Origin: Blastomussa wellsi
Lineage: Eukaryota; Cnidaria; Anthozoa; Scleractinia; Plerogyridae
NCBI GenBank assembly: GCA_947652115.1
Contig: OX393569.1
Location: 3,419,080-3,483,079, forward strand
Length of the DNA stretch: 64,000 nucleotides
Direction of reading: 5' to 3'
Part shown: positions 1 to 10,794 of the stretch, one piece after another
Position numbering within the stretch: the stretch's first letter is position 1
Layout of the letters: each line of letters starts with the position of its first letter
Program-made: the position numbers and the translations under genes
Notes under the pieces: model-generated
Told to the model about the DNA's origin: nothing
What the model saw: the letters and a program-made list of their open reading frames with translations, nothing else
Database searches by the model: none

Positions 1-570
1 TTAAGAAGAATTGCTATTTCAAGCCCGTGACTAAAATGTCAGTATGAATATCAATGACTAGTTCTATATAATTTGAATACGATTACATCGTAAAACTTGT
101 TTGTTAAAAGGCAGTGCCTCATATTTCTTACCTTCGTTATCCTCCAATGAGAAGTCATCTTCTTCTGCATTGCCCTCGCTCTCTACTGGAGAACTTTCAG
201 TCTCTCTGTCCTCGCTTTGTCCTAAAACGTAACATGTTTAGTTAAAAAGGCTAAAAACTGTTCTTATATATTCTTCTCATAATTCTAAAAATAGACTTCT
301 TAATTCTATTTCAAACCTGGCACTAAAATCGCTGATATTAAAGTCAATAGGCATAATTGTTTAATTTAAGTAGTTACATCCTAAACTGACTTGTTAGCAA
401 AACAATGCCTTATTCTTAGATAAGTCAGGTTGGAAATGAAAACTGAGGAAAAGTTGTGTCAGATTCGTATTACCATTGTTATCCTCGAATGAGAGGTCTT
501 CTTTGCCAGCACTGTCTTTGCTCTCTTCGGGGGAACTTTCAACTTCTTCGTCTTCATTGGGTCCTAAGAA
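1..570 (-). repeat. Tandem duplication of exon plus intron in gene A
   Basis: The two acidic exons start 342 bp apart (563 and 221). Their flanking intron sequence is also alike: the segment around 1-125 matches the one around 297-420, with shared pieces such as CTATTTCAA, CACTAAAAT or GACTAAAAT, and TTACATC. So an exon with its intron was duplicated as a unit. Confidence 0.7.
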
Positions 571-1767
571 ATAACAGTTTTTCGATTTTACTGATAGTCC
601 ACTTATATAATATATAGCATATCACGATGTTCAAATGTTTTACCGAACATGACTCCGAGGAGCAACCGCCACAGGTCAAACCAAACAAGAACCGAAACCT
701 CCCCCCAAAAATGGTTTTGTTTTGTGGAAAAAATCTAGGAACCTCTCAGAAAGTGATGACGTATCTGTTGTGTCTCGAACTAGTCGGTGATGGAAAGGAT
801 TCAGCAGGATTTAACCAAACAACAACGATGACTTTTATTCGGCCATGATGGCTCGTGCTCGACTATCCATCCCAGAAGGTCTGGGTCCTAATGTATTACA
901 ACACTGAGAGGGAATCTGGGTCTAAATACACTACAGTATCGATGGCAAAGAAACAAAAACAGCAAACAGTATTGGTATAAAATGAGTTCTCGATAAGGCA
1001 TTAGTAGTTTACAGGTACCGTAGGTGCTAAGCTGTCCTAGGCTAGCTACCATACTAATTATATTTTTGTAATTAGCTCAAAACGAAAGATGTAAGAAAAA
1101 TTTAAAAAACACAAAATTGGAAATTCGATAAATACGTAGAAATAAGGCAAAACACTTATATATACCACAGAAGATGGAAATCGTAGACGTACGGGTCGGG
1201 GGGCTGCAGTCCCCCCCCCCCCCCCCCAATTTTTGGCAACTCAGATTTTTTGGGCAGCAACAGAAATTTGGGCAAGGGGGAAGAACTTGGGAGAATTTTT
1301 TGGGTAAATGGTTCATCGCCCCCCCCTCCCCCCCAAAAAATTGCCCGTACGCTTATGATGGAAATTAATTGCAGTGAATTTAGGTAAATTACAAGTTTGC
1401 ACCCGATTGATTACTGTTTTGACATTAAAGAATATTAGTAAAAATACTGTGAATAGTCTTCTTTAATGTAGTTGTGCATGGGTTTTCTCCTTTTAAGCCA
1501 GTCATTCGGCGATTGCAAAATAATTTAAAAGAAAAAGTAACTAACACAACACGGCACGAGAAGTTAATGCCGTTACTGCATGTTCAAACTCTTACCTTGC
1601 AACTCTGTTAAAAGGTCATTTAATAGCTTCTGGTCTTCTTGAACTGGCTCGTCATTTTTGATTTCCAAATCTTGGTCTGAAAGAACCTTCTCCTCCTCAC
1701 TCTTTTCTGTCAGCACGGCGGAAACAGCAAGAAGGAAAACGCTGATCTTGCATAGAAATCGAGCCAT
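132..1767 (-). CDS. Galaxin-like gene A, 5' part: signal peptide plus acidic exons (runs off left edge)
   Basis: Three coding exons fit: 1596-1767, 474-563 and 132-221. Exon 1 starts MARFLCKISVFLLAVSAVLT, a signal peptide, followed by an acidic stretch, and ends in phase 1 before GTAAG. The next two exons are each 90 nt, phase 1-1, and encode very acidic 30-residue segments containing VESSPEES and TESSPVESE, with S-x-E sites. No cysteine-rich galaxin exon lies inside the window; it would be beyond position 1. Calling it galaxin-like rests on the shared layout with gene D (signal exon, acidic phase 1-1 exons, TATA box, strand) and on known coral galaxin-like proteins with acidic N-termini. Without the downstream exon it could be another secreted acidic matrix protein. 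The secreted acidic nature is well supported, the galaxin identity moderately. Confidence 0.7.
1186..1352. repeat. Short inverted-repeat element with C-rich core
   Basis: GACGTACGGGT at the left and GCCCGTACGC at the right form inverted ends around a core with a run of 17 C (1211-1227) and further C runs near 1320-1335. It sits just downstream of gene A exon 1. No coding capacity; probably a non-autonomous transposon copy. Confidence 0.45.
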
Positions 1768-1825
1768 CTTAACTCAGCTGGACTGCCGAGTTTCGATGTG
1801 TTACTTTGCTGAAAAAGTGCCCTCC

Positions 1826-1833
1826 CTTTTATA
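1826..1833 (-). promoter_or_regulatory. TATA box of galaxin-like gene A
   Basis: TATAAAAG on the minus strand, 59 bp upstream of the ATG at 1767. The position suits a short 5' leader. Confidence 0.6.
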
Positions 1834-4031
1834 CAATTTTCAACCCTTAAATTTTTTGATGACTACACGGAATCAACTAGTTCTTTACTTGAATATTTAT
1901 ATATTGTCTAAGTGCTCATTGACTATGAATAAGGGTCATTACGCTAAAAATGAAAGAGCGTGATATATTTTAGTCGTCATCAGTATTAATTTGCAACACG
2001 TAGTACTAGTTAAGAACAAGTATAAACGCTATTTTTGTACATTCTTGTCATTCTTTCTAACGTCTCCAGCGTAAAAATGAAACCGAGATATCAGTTCATG
2101 AAGCGATGAAATATTAGAAGTTTCCAACAAAAGAAAGAGGATTTCTAAGCGTACGAAATAAGAGACTTGCATGCATGGGTTTTGAGGTTTACCTAAACAG
2201 CATTTTAAACGTCTGATCTAATATGAAATCAAATTATGACAGAGACTGCGAAATGTGGATTTCTGGCTATTAACTAATATTTGAAAATATAATTATTGTT
2301 TTGTTGCGTTTCTTCTTAAATTTAATCGATTTTAAGACCATTTGTATGTAACAGAATTTTCTTTGCTAACTAATAACGCATATTTCCAAATTTCCAAACC
2401 ACGTACGCACGCACCGACTCACGTTTGTCGACAGGTAACCTCATCATGACACCCCATTAGCAATCTCTCCATTTCACTTCAGTCTCCATTTGGGATTCAG
2501 TTATCCACGAATGTTACAGTACGTATGTGCTAGGTGATCTGAAGTCATAGCGGACTCCCCTTCATCGGCAGCTAACTGGCGCTATGGCCAATGCAAATTG
2601 AAAAGGAAAGTGGCTGTATCAATAAAGTTCTTCAAAGCGTACAGCGTCTGTTCATTGCTCCTAGCAACATTTTACAAAAGGAATACTGTAAAGCAATACC
2701 ACAGAAATACCGCGAGTGAACAGTTAACTTCATATAGATCTGGCTTTTTTTATTCATTTATGGATTGTCAGGCAAACTTATGCAAAGAAAATTGCGACTC
2801 GGAGATCGCACTTTATATCCGGTTTTGGTGAAGGATCTTTAAGTGCCAAAAAAGTCGGCTATTTTTGCAAGGAACCCGTGAAAACGAGGATTCCTTGTAG
2901 GCTACATTTCATATAGAATGCAAAACAGCCACTCTTTAATTAATAAAAACCATAAGGAAAGCTTCCGAGGACCGCAATGTGCCCATTTTCACGATTAGAA
3001 ATCACGCACATCTTAAGATCATAGAGCGAGCGCCTTTTTCACATCGCTACTCCGCGCATTCACACGTTCTCTAGATTCATTTTTTAAGAGATATCTTTAG
3101 AGGCCGCATTCCAGGGGCACCCAACGAGTCTGTTCCTCGCTTTATCTGTTCCCCAGATCAAATGTTGCTGGATGGCAAAATGGTTCAGTATATGTTTTCT
3201 CATGGGAATAACTACTACTTTTGCGCCGGCTGGTTGAAACTCGGAAGGGTGACTGACGGGCAATCGCCTCTAATTGCTCGCTGAGAAAAAATTATGGATC
3301 ATGTGCTGGCAAAAAGGAACAGACAAATTGTTCCCAGAAACACTCAAGAACACTTGTAATTGTTTTAATATCATACGGTTTTCATTCATTTGGGTAAAAG
3401 AATGCATTTTGCCACAGCTTCTTCGTTGGGTTCCTCTGGCATATTCGGACGTAAGCAAAAACATTTTGGAGACTGCTTTGCTATAGCTAATATTCCGAAT
3501 GAGTCATGGGCCTCTTCAGATCAAGATGAAACAATCTGAAATGTTTATGAAACAGCCAGTATTGTCAGAAGTGTAACAGCTCTCGAAAGCTTTGTTTTAG
3601 GAGCCAAAGGCATTGTTCCTGTTGTTAATTCTACTGTTCGCTCGAAATTATTGTATCATAACTAATGAACTGTCAAGCTAAAAAAATCAGTCCGAAGAAA
3701 ATTTACCGAGTCTGAAGGAAATCCAAAGCCTATGTTTAAATATCCCGTGTATCTCGATTATTCTTTTATAAGAAAAACTATTACGATTATAAACACTTAT
3801 TTGATCGATGATTGTCACAACATTTGCGTCAACAAAAGCTATATTAATTCTTCCACTTAGAAGAGCACTCAACGTCAAAATTGCAAAAAAATTCTAAAAT
3901 TTAGTTTGTCATCTGGAATGAAATGCAAGCATTTTAAATACTGCTAAGTATATAATTCAAGAATTTCACACACCGTCAAAATTGGGGACCAACACGCCTT
4001 GTGTATAGCAAAATACTGGAGTACCACACTA

Positions 4032-4274
4032 ATACCCGATTCACACCAACAAAACATGTTTAATTAAACCAGGTTTAACAAAATGAAAGTCAGCATCAGA
4101 AAACTGAAAGATTGAAATTTTACATAGGGTTCAAGTAAGCTTTATTTTGTGATTTCACTGTGCTAAATTCGAAGTTGACAAATATCAGTTGGTAACTTAT
4201 ATGAAGAAAACAAATTTAAACTGTTTAACTAAACAGCATTTAAACGTGTTTTAGCTTTGGTGTGAATAGGGTAT
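4032..4274. mobile_element. MITE-like element, copy 1
   Basis: The ends ATACCCGATTCACACCAA and, inverted, ATACCCTATTCACACCAA bound about 243 bp. The interior is AT-rich and non-coding. A related copy lies at 5519-5700. TA dinucleotides at the borders would suit Tc1/mariner or PIF/Harbinger-type insertion; the class is inferred. Confidence 0.65.
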
Positions 4275-5518
4275 AAGTCTTAACAGCTCAATTTCATGTT
4301 CCCGTGAAACAAAGGGATAACGCTTTAAGTTTTATTGGGTATTTAAGTCGCATTGTAAAAATATTGACTGTTACTTTTAACTGTAAACACTCAACTCTTT
4401 CTTTTAATGATACTTCATATCATTTCGTCAATAAGAAAATTATTTTGAGAGTGTGACTCTGGCTTTCAAAATGGATTTCCTAGTCTATCTAGAAACATAC
4501 TGGGTGGAGAACATTGTGGACAGGCTTTCAATTTACCAGTCTACTTTCAAAATACCAGTTTTACAATGACTTAGATTACTCAATTTCTCCGTTCATTGAT
4601 TAATAAGTGTCCCTTCTCTGACGCACAAAACGGATATTTATAAATTAAATCAATACACTACAGCCTAGTAGCGAGCCATATAATTCAACAAGCGCACTTC
4701 ATAATGCGGCAAAAATGTCGGACCAGCCGTGTGGTTTCTTGAGATAGTGGATGGACCACAATAGGACTTAAAAAGAAAAAAATCACCGGTTAAAACCAAA
4801 ACTAACAGGCTCAGCCAAGGAAGAAAAATTTACTAAAATTTTGTTTTGATCCATACAAGTCATATAACTGAATACCAAATTGTACACACAGCACTGCTAT
4901 ATCAACATGTTTAGAGAAAAAATTCACAGCGTTGAAAACAGTTTTAACGTTAAAAGGCATTAAACTGTTAAAAATGATGGTGCAAGAACATGCAGTAAAC
5001 CTTTTTTGTCCAAACTTTGTTAGGTATGAATTTCCTGGGAGAGCCCTCGTGTGTTAATATTGGCGGGAAAAAGAGTGGCAGCCGTCTCTAGATTCGACTA
5101 TTACTTTCTGCCGGCGAAAGTGTTGTGTCGTGTTGTAGAAAACAGGAAAAGACGTTTCTGAATGGTAGGTATTAAAGCTCTCTCATTTAAAATCTTTTAC
5201 TGAATCGCTTAGCTCTCCTGTATGAGGGGTGATTACCGCCAACTCCTGTCCTATCGTACCTTGAATATACGCATTGTCACTTTAAATTGATATTTACGGG
5301 TTTTTACTGAAAACGTGTAGTCTCACCTAGTCGCACTCGCACTTTGACACTATATGATAAATCAAATTTAACGAGGACCTTTAACGAACAGTGTTACATT
5401 TGGTGGGCCAGTAATTTTGGTCGTAAGGGTCTCCAAAGGTGAAACATAAGAAAACAAAGCAAACTTATTGAAATTGAGAGTTGTTAGAAAACCTGAGTGG
5501 AAGATGCAACGAGAACTT

Positions 5519-5700
5519 ATGCCCCATTCGCACGAACAAAACTTGTTTAATTTAAGTAAAGCAGGTTTAAAAAAATGAAGATCAACATCAGAAGATAGAA
5601 AGACTGGATTTTATGTAAGATTCTAGTAAGTTCTAATGTGTGCTTTCATTGTGCCAAATTTGAAGTTAGCAATCATTAAGCTTTGGTGTGAATCGGGTAT
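5519..5700. mobile_element. MITE-like element, copy 2
   Basis: Same family as 4032-4274. It shares the right end (CTTTGGTGTGAATCGGGTAT) and internal pieces such as CATCAGAA and GTGCCAAATTTGAAGTT, with a more diverged left end. It is about 60 bp shorter because of an internal loss near the right side. Confidence 0.6.
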
Positions 5701-6107
5701 TAGCTAAAAAACTACACATGCTTCGAGAAATGTAGAAAACACTCGCTCATCGGCTTTTTTTTTTCTACATGTCCTCGTGTTCTCAAATGCCCGTCGTGTT
5801 TTATGACAGTATAATACATGGCTTAGGCTTCTTTATTTGTTAAATAAAACCTTTATAAAAGGGAACAAAGGCAATAAATTAAAAGAGGGACAATAATTCA
5901 AGATCTCTTCTTTGGATTGTCAGTATCTCGACGAACAGATGTGTTTTTAGAGCTCCGATGTCACTTGACTGATCATTATTTTATGTTTTATACCCCTGGG
6001 CCCGGTTGTTCGAAAGTCTGTTTGCGCTTATCCAGAACTTGGTTTTGATTTCTCTTCTGTAAAAGCGTATATTAGGAGTTTTTTTCTTAGTGCGTAGCTC
6101 TTATTAA

Positions 6108-6147
6108 GTATGGGAGAATCTTGACCTCGGTCAAGATTCTCCCATAC
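6108..6147. repeat. Perfect 19-bp inverted repeat (hairpin)
   Basis: GTATGGGAGAATCTTGACC, two bases, then its exact reverse complement. Outside it, CTTATTAA and TTAATAAG are also inverted, so it is probably the core of a larger fold-back element. Confidence 0.75.
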
Positions 6148-6578
6148 AGACCGACTAAGCTCGGTTAATAAGATGTTTATTTTTTGGCCAAACGGAAACC
6201 TAAATTTGCTTAAAACTGCTTCGTTCTCGCTGACATTTTGTTTGCGAACGGCGATGAGCTGAATTTAAATTTGCAAAAGTTTGGTCGTATCTTTACTTTT
6301 TATTCTTGCCAAGCATTTTTAATTTTCCATTTAGTAATTTTAGACAAAAAGGAGACAATGTGTTCCTATTTTGTTTGTAACTTTCTGACCCCAAGATGCC
6401 GGTCTAGATGGGAAAATCTAGACCGCGGTCAATATCGATTTTAGCCAATCAAATTCATGAATTCGCTAGTTTCCAGTCCACGTGAGACACGCCATATAAT
6501 AAAAGGCAAAACTGAACGTACGCACTCGCCCTCGCGCCTCAGGGGATTAGGACGAGAGAACGTCTGACACTTCAGAGT

Positions 6579-6828
6579 AATCCACCGTAAGAAAAAAGAT
6601 GGCGGCTGTACATTTTACCACAATACCTTGCAAACCAAACAAAGCCAACTGGGCATATAGAAAGGTATGGTGTAACGGAAGTCGTCCCTTGTACTAACAA
6701 CATCGCTCTTTCCGAGTTTGAATGACTTGCAACTTTTCTATGTGTTTTTATACGCTCTTTTAGGGTTTTCGCGCGCAAAGCATTATAGGTAAATGTACCA
6801 GTCGCCATCTTTTTCCTTACGGTGGATT
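6579..6828. mobile_element. MITE with 26-bp terminal inverted repeats
   Basis: AATCCACCGTAAGAAAAAAG continuing into ATGGCG at the left is matched, inverted, at the right, with one mismatch in the readable arm. The interior of about 200 bp is non-coding; the minus-strand open frame across it is incidental. Confidence 0.7.
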
Positions 6829-7024
6829 GTAAATCAGTTTATCAATGAATTTCAGGCATTTAGTCAGTCAATCAATCAGCCATTCAATAAATCAATCGAC
6901 CATTTTATTATCTTACAGTGACAGCCCTTCTGGGCTTTACAGGAGAGCCCCTGTTACAATAATGACTGACAAAATATGGTATTTTATTTTTATAGGTTAA
7001 TTACTGTACTGTTTCTTAATTACT

Positions 7025-7308
7025 GTATAAGTCTCATGTATATCAAACTTACTGGATAAATGCGATTTGCGTCACGAGACGTCATTTCAGACCCGTAAAG
7101 AAGCGTACGATTTTCGTACGTTTTCATTCCTTTTATGGAAGAGACAATTGAACTAAATTAAAGTCGTATAAGTCTCATGTATATCAAACTTACTGGATAA
7201 ATGCGATTTGCGTCACGAGACGTCTTTTCAGACCCGTAAAGAAGCGTACGATTTTCGTACGTTTTCATTCCTTTTGTGGAAGAGAGAATTGAACTAAATT
7301 AAAGTCGT
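7025..7308. repeat. Tandem duplication, 2 x 141 bp
   Basis: GTATAAGTCTCATGTATATC begins at 7025 and again at 7166. The copies are almost identical; I saw only a few substitutions. Each carries the small palindrome CGTACGATTTTCGTACG. Confidence 0.85.
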
Positions 7309-7615
7309 AACTCATTTGTGCACCATTTTGAAAGGACTAGATAGTTTGTTTAAGGTTTCCTCACCACCTTCCGGTACTAAATGTCTCTTATTTGTCTATT
7401 TGCATAGTTTGTTTGGTAGGTAAAATAAATAAAATAAATACCAGACAGGATGACGTTAAGTCTGTATGATTGATATACACGTTTCTATTATACATTAGTA
7501 TTCATGTAGTCATTACAACAATCCGCTTACAAATTGCTTACATTCAGATGGAAAGCCCTCTAAATACACGGGTCGAATGCTCAACGAGGCGCAGCCGAGT
7601 TGACTATCGCGCATG

Positions 7616-7649
<34 letters not shown>

Positions 7650-7859
7650 GAAACTCTAAAGGATATTGCATCCCAAAATCTAACAGTTTATGAATTTTTA
7701 AGCCAAAAATCGATAAAAATCTTGCCTTCGAAGAGCAACGCGCGCGCGATCGTTTACTATCTGCGAATAGAAAACAGTCGGAGAACCAATCAGATTCAAG
7801 GATTTCCAATAGAACACAGATGAGTTTCTACTAATAGTTTAGAATAGGAAAAGAAAAGT

Positions 7860-7985
7860 CTCTATACAAGCCAAGTGACTCATCAGGCCGGAGCTTATCC
7901 CGGTTTCTGCAGCATGAAGCGACAGAGAGTATTTCTACTCCTTCCTGGTTAGGATGCTAGTCCATCGCAGGACTTTAGAAACTCA
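7860..7985 (-). mobile_element. 5'-truncated SINE, 3' tail only
   Basis: Read on the minus strand, GGAGTAGAAATACTC, GGGATAAGCTCCGGCCTGATG and GAGTCACTTGG follow the 3' half of the full SINE at 60888-61207. The tRNA-like head is absent. Confidence 0.65.
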
Positions 7986-8386
7986 GCCGTAATCTGTTGA
8001 AAATATGCGAAGCGAATTTAGAATCAACTATAAAGAGACAGAAATTGAGAGCGAATAATCTACTTCTTTTAGTATAAATCTACTAGACGATCAAAACTTA
8101 ATAACAAGATCATCCAAATCTTCTTCACGGACTCTAGAAGAGCCTAAAAGCACTTCACAAACGCTAAGAAGCGGCCGCCATTTTGCTGACAATCGCACTA
8201 TTCACGTTTTACAACAAAGAAATAGTGAGTAGGGAAGCCAACCAATCAGCATTCGTCATAGAACGCGAGTAGATTTATACAAAACGCTGATAGAAGGAAT
8301 CATCTCGCCTTCGTTTTCTCTCTCCTCGGTTGAGTATAGAAAACTCGGGCTCGTAGTGCAATTTTAAGTAAAAGGTCTAAAGTTCT

Positions 8387-10715
8387 CTATCCAAAAACAT
8401 TACATTGGACAAATACAGGAACAATTTGATTTCCATGGCAGCATCGGAACCCGAATGGAATGAAGAATGAGGCACCGCACCTTTGGCATGTTGATCTTAA
8501 AGGAGCCAAGACGTTTCCATGGCAACAACGTTGGATAGAAGGATTGATGAAATTACCACCACAAAATCGATGTTGAGGGCCAGGCACAGGGCATCTTCGG
8601 AACTTGGAAACAATTTGTCCGTTGCAGCATTGGTGAGTCTGTGGATTGTAGTTATGTCCTCCACACAAGAATGGAATACATGGCGCGAGCCTCAGAAGAA
8701 CTTGCCCGTTGCAGCATTGCTGGTGTTGAGGATCGTACAAAGCGTGCCCACAAGGTACTCTGGCTGGGCAAGAGGAGTGTATTGGCACTACCCGAGCTGA
8801 GCAACACTTGTAAGACCTTGGATCAAAGCGGACCCCACCACAATGAAATTGCATCGGATTTGGCCCGCAATGCACGCTTTTGGAGATGATTCTACCGTGG
8901 CAGCATTGTTGAAGGAAAGGATAGTAACGATCTCGATTGCAGCGCAACCGTTTGCATTTCATATGTCTAGGAATCACGTGACCCTTGCAGCATCTCTGAT
9001 GGTCACGGTTGTATAGCTTGCCACGGCATGACCGCATGCGACGACAGTTTGATGCTACGCTCTTCAAAACAATCCGCCCACGACAACATGTTTTTACGAA
9101 AGGATCGTCGATCAATTTTCCCCCACAGCAACGAGGGCTCTTGAGCATGCTGTATGGACAGTGCGCCGCTGGCAGATAAGGGCGTGGTCTAAAATGCGAT
9201 CTTTTCACCATACCAGTAGTCGAATCTGCAGAATAAAAAGACTCAATGACCTAATGAATTATGATGACGATGATGATGATGATGACGATGATCATAATAA
9301 TCAGTAATGGCAATTTGCAGTGACGTTTCCACAGAGTGACTCTTTAACTACTGTTTCCAGATCGAATTGGAAGTTAGAAATGTTGGTTTTTCTGCTGGTC
9401 TGTAGCTTGTTTTATGTGCATGGCTTGCTGTAAATTTGTATTTTGGGGAAAGCAAAGAAAAATCAACTGATAATGTTAAATGACTCGACGGTCCCCATAA
9501 TGCAGTTTGATTTCTAGCCTTTTTGTTACAATATCAAATTTGATTAACTGTTGTTCACTTCCATCCCTGAAATCCTGCATGTATTTCTTACCCGGCTCAA
9601 TTTTCTCTGTATCCAGTTCATTAGCAATATAATATGGATTTCATAGGGAACAGAACCTCCAAAACCTTCGTTTTCGCGTTAAAGCTCAACGTGCGAGGAG
9701 CTGAGACGAAAATAATCAAATTATCAAGGACCTCTATATCAGCGCTTCTAATTTCCCGATTTTCGATCAACACGCGATTAAAGATTTTCAAAATAAATTT
9801 CATTTACAGTAAACAACTTAAAAATAACAGAAACTGTAGCATTACGCAACCAGCGGCATGGAAGGCTTATCTTAATAATTCAGCAAATTATAATTGAAAC
9901 AAAGAAAATCATAGCCGTGAAGGAGGTTTGGATACCCGGTCTTAATTAGCATAGTTTTTGACGATTTTATTTCTCTATTTACTCCTTGTTTTTTGTTTCG
10001 ATTGAGAAGATTTATCAAACACTCGAGACAGTGTTTCATCGGCTATCCAAACACCTCGAAGTTCGTTAAAAATACCCCGCTGCGCGTCGTATTTTCAACT
10101 CTCTTCTCGATGTTTGGGTATCCCTATGAAACACTGTCTCTCGTGTTTTATACATTACGTAAAAACACCTCGACGTTTCAAGTTTTTCGTTTAAAATCCG
10201 TTTCAATCTTCCTCAACAGTACCTTTCGACACTTTGTTGTACTTACTGTGGAAGTACGTCAAGCTTATCCAAACTTCTTTTTCAGTGGTTTTCCTCAACG
10301 TGGAGGTTATTTGAACAAATCGGAAGAAATTCTTCAAAAGGATTTCTCAGTGCTATTTCGAAGTTAGAAGGCACTTTTCGACACTTGGTTGTACTTGATG
10401 TGGAGGAAAGGTCTTAAGCTTATCCGTTTTCATTGGTTCTCCTTATTTTGATATACCCCCGGATGTAATCACAGATTGTGCTGGTATATCTAACCTACAC
10501 CAGTTTAGTAAACTGAAGATCACACATTTCCCACCTTCCTGCAAATCCACTGAATTGTCAAGAGACGGTTCCTCGACTTCATTAACTGGTTTACCATTGT
10601 AAATAGGTTCAAGTACTTCACCAGACCGCACGAGCTTGTCTTTCTCGGCACTCACTGCCAGCAAAGAGACGACCGCTACGAAGAAGCCGATAGCGCAACC
10701 TTTATGCACCATCAT
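8387..10715 (-). CDS. Galaxin-like protein B (secreted, di-cysteine repeats)
   Basis: Exon 1 (10535-10715) encodes a signal peptide ending LLAVSA, then an acidic stretch, and stops in phase 1 before GTGGG. The last exon (8387-9225) begins after TTCTGCAG and reads on in phase to a stop. It has nine CC pairs in units such as CCHGNVLAP and CCNGQIVSK, each with a CG-x-F/Y-P type half, the galaxin pattern. A 15-nt exon (9592-9606, EKIEP) fits between with AG/GT borders and the right phase; without it exon 1 joins exon 3 equally well. Predicted length is 344 or 339 residues, near the size I recall for founding galaxin. The role is inferred from the family: a secreted matrix protein of the calcifying epithelium. 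It is paralogous to gene C (shared KRSH start and RIVLK). Repeats are diverged, unlike gene D. Confidence 0.85.
9896..10153 (+). mobile_element. Fold-back element in intron 1 of gene B
   Basis: A hairpin with arms containing GAGACAGTGTTTCAT and its inverse ATGAAACACTGTCTC, and a GCTGCGCGTC tip. An inverted, diverged copy lies at 13366-13604. The shared 5' side starts AAACAAAGAAAATCAT. Non-coding. Confidence 0.7.
10220..10440. repeat. Short degenerate duplication in gene B intron 1
   Basis: TTTCGACACTTTGTTGTACTT near 10226 and TTTCGACACTTGGTTGTACTT near 10376 are followed by similar text (TGTGGA, AAGCTTATCC). Two copies about 150 bp apart. Confidence 0.55.
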
Positions 10716-10788
10716 TTTACCAGAACTAGGTTATGTGATTGTCCCGGCTGAGTGATTGATCTGTGTCGTTGGCTGCAACACCAACTCT

Positions 10789-10794
10789 CTTATA
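10789..10794 (-). promoter_or_regulatory. TATA-like box of gene B
   Basis: TATAAG on the minus strand, within ATATAAGAGAG, 74 bp upstream of the ATG at 10715. A weaker match than in genes A and D. Confidence 0.45.

Larger units (their letters stand above)
1834..8386. other. Intergenic region between genes A and B
   Basis: No convincing gene. It holds two copies of one inverted-repeat element (4032-4274, 5519-5700), a perfect hairpin (6108-6147), a second small hairpin (6401-6424), an inverted-repeat element (6579-6828), a 141-bp tandem duplication (7025-7308) and a SINE tail (7860-7985). An inverted pair of about 22 bp (7632-7655 and 7821-7842) may mark one more element. The short open frames lack introns, motifs and protein-like composition. 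Confidence 0.6.

Noticed and set aside
7470..7823. Overlapping open frames of 117 and 98 residues on opposite strands
   Set aside because: They mirror each other, overlap a probable inverted-repeat element and show no domain.
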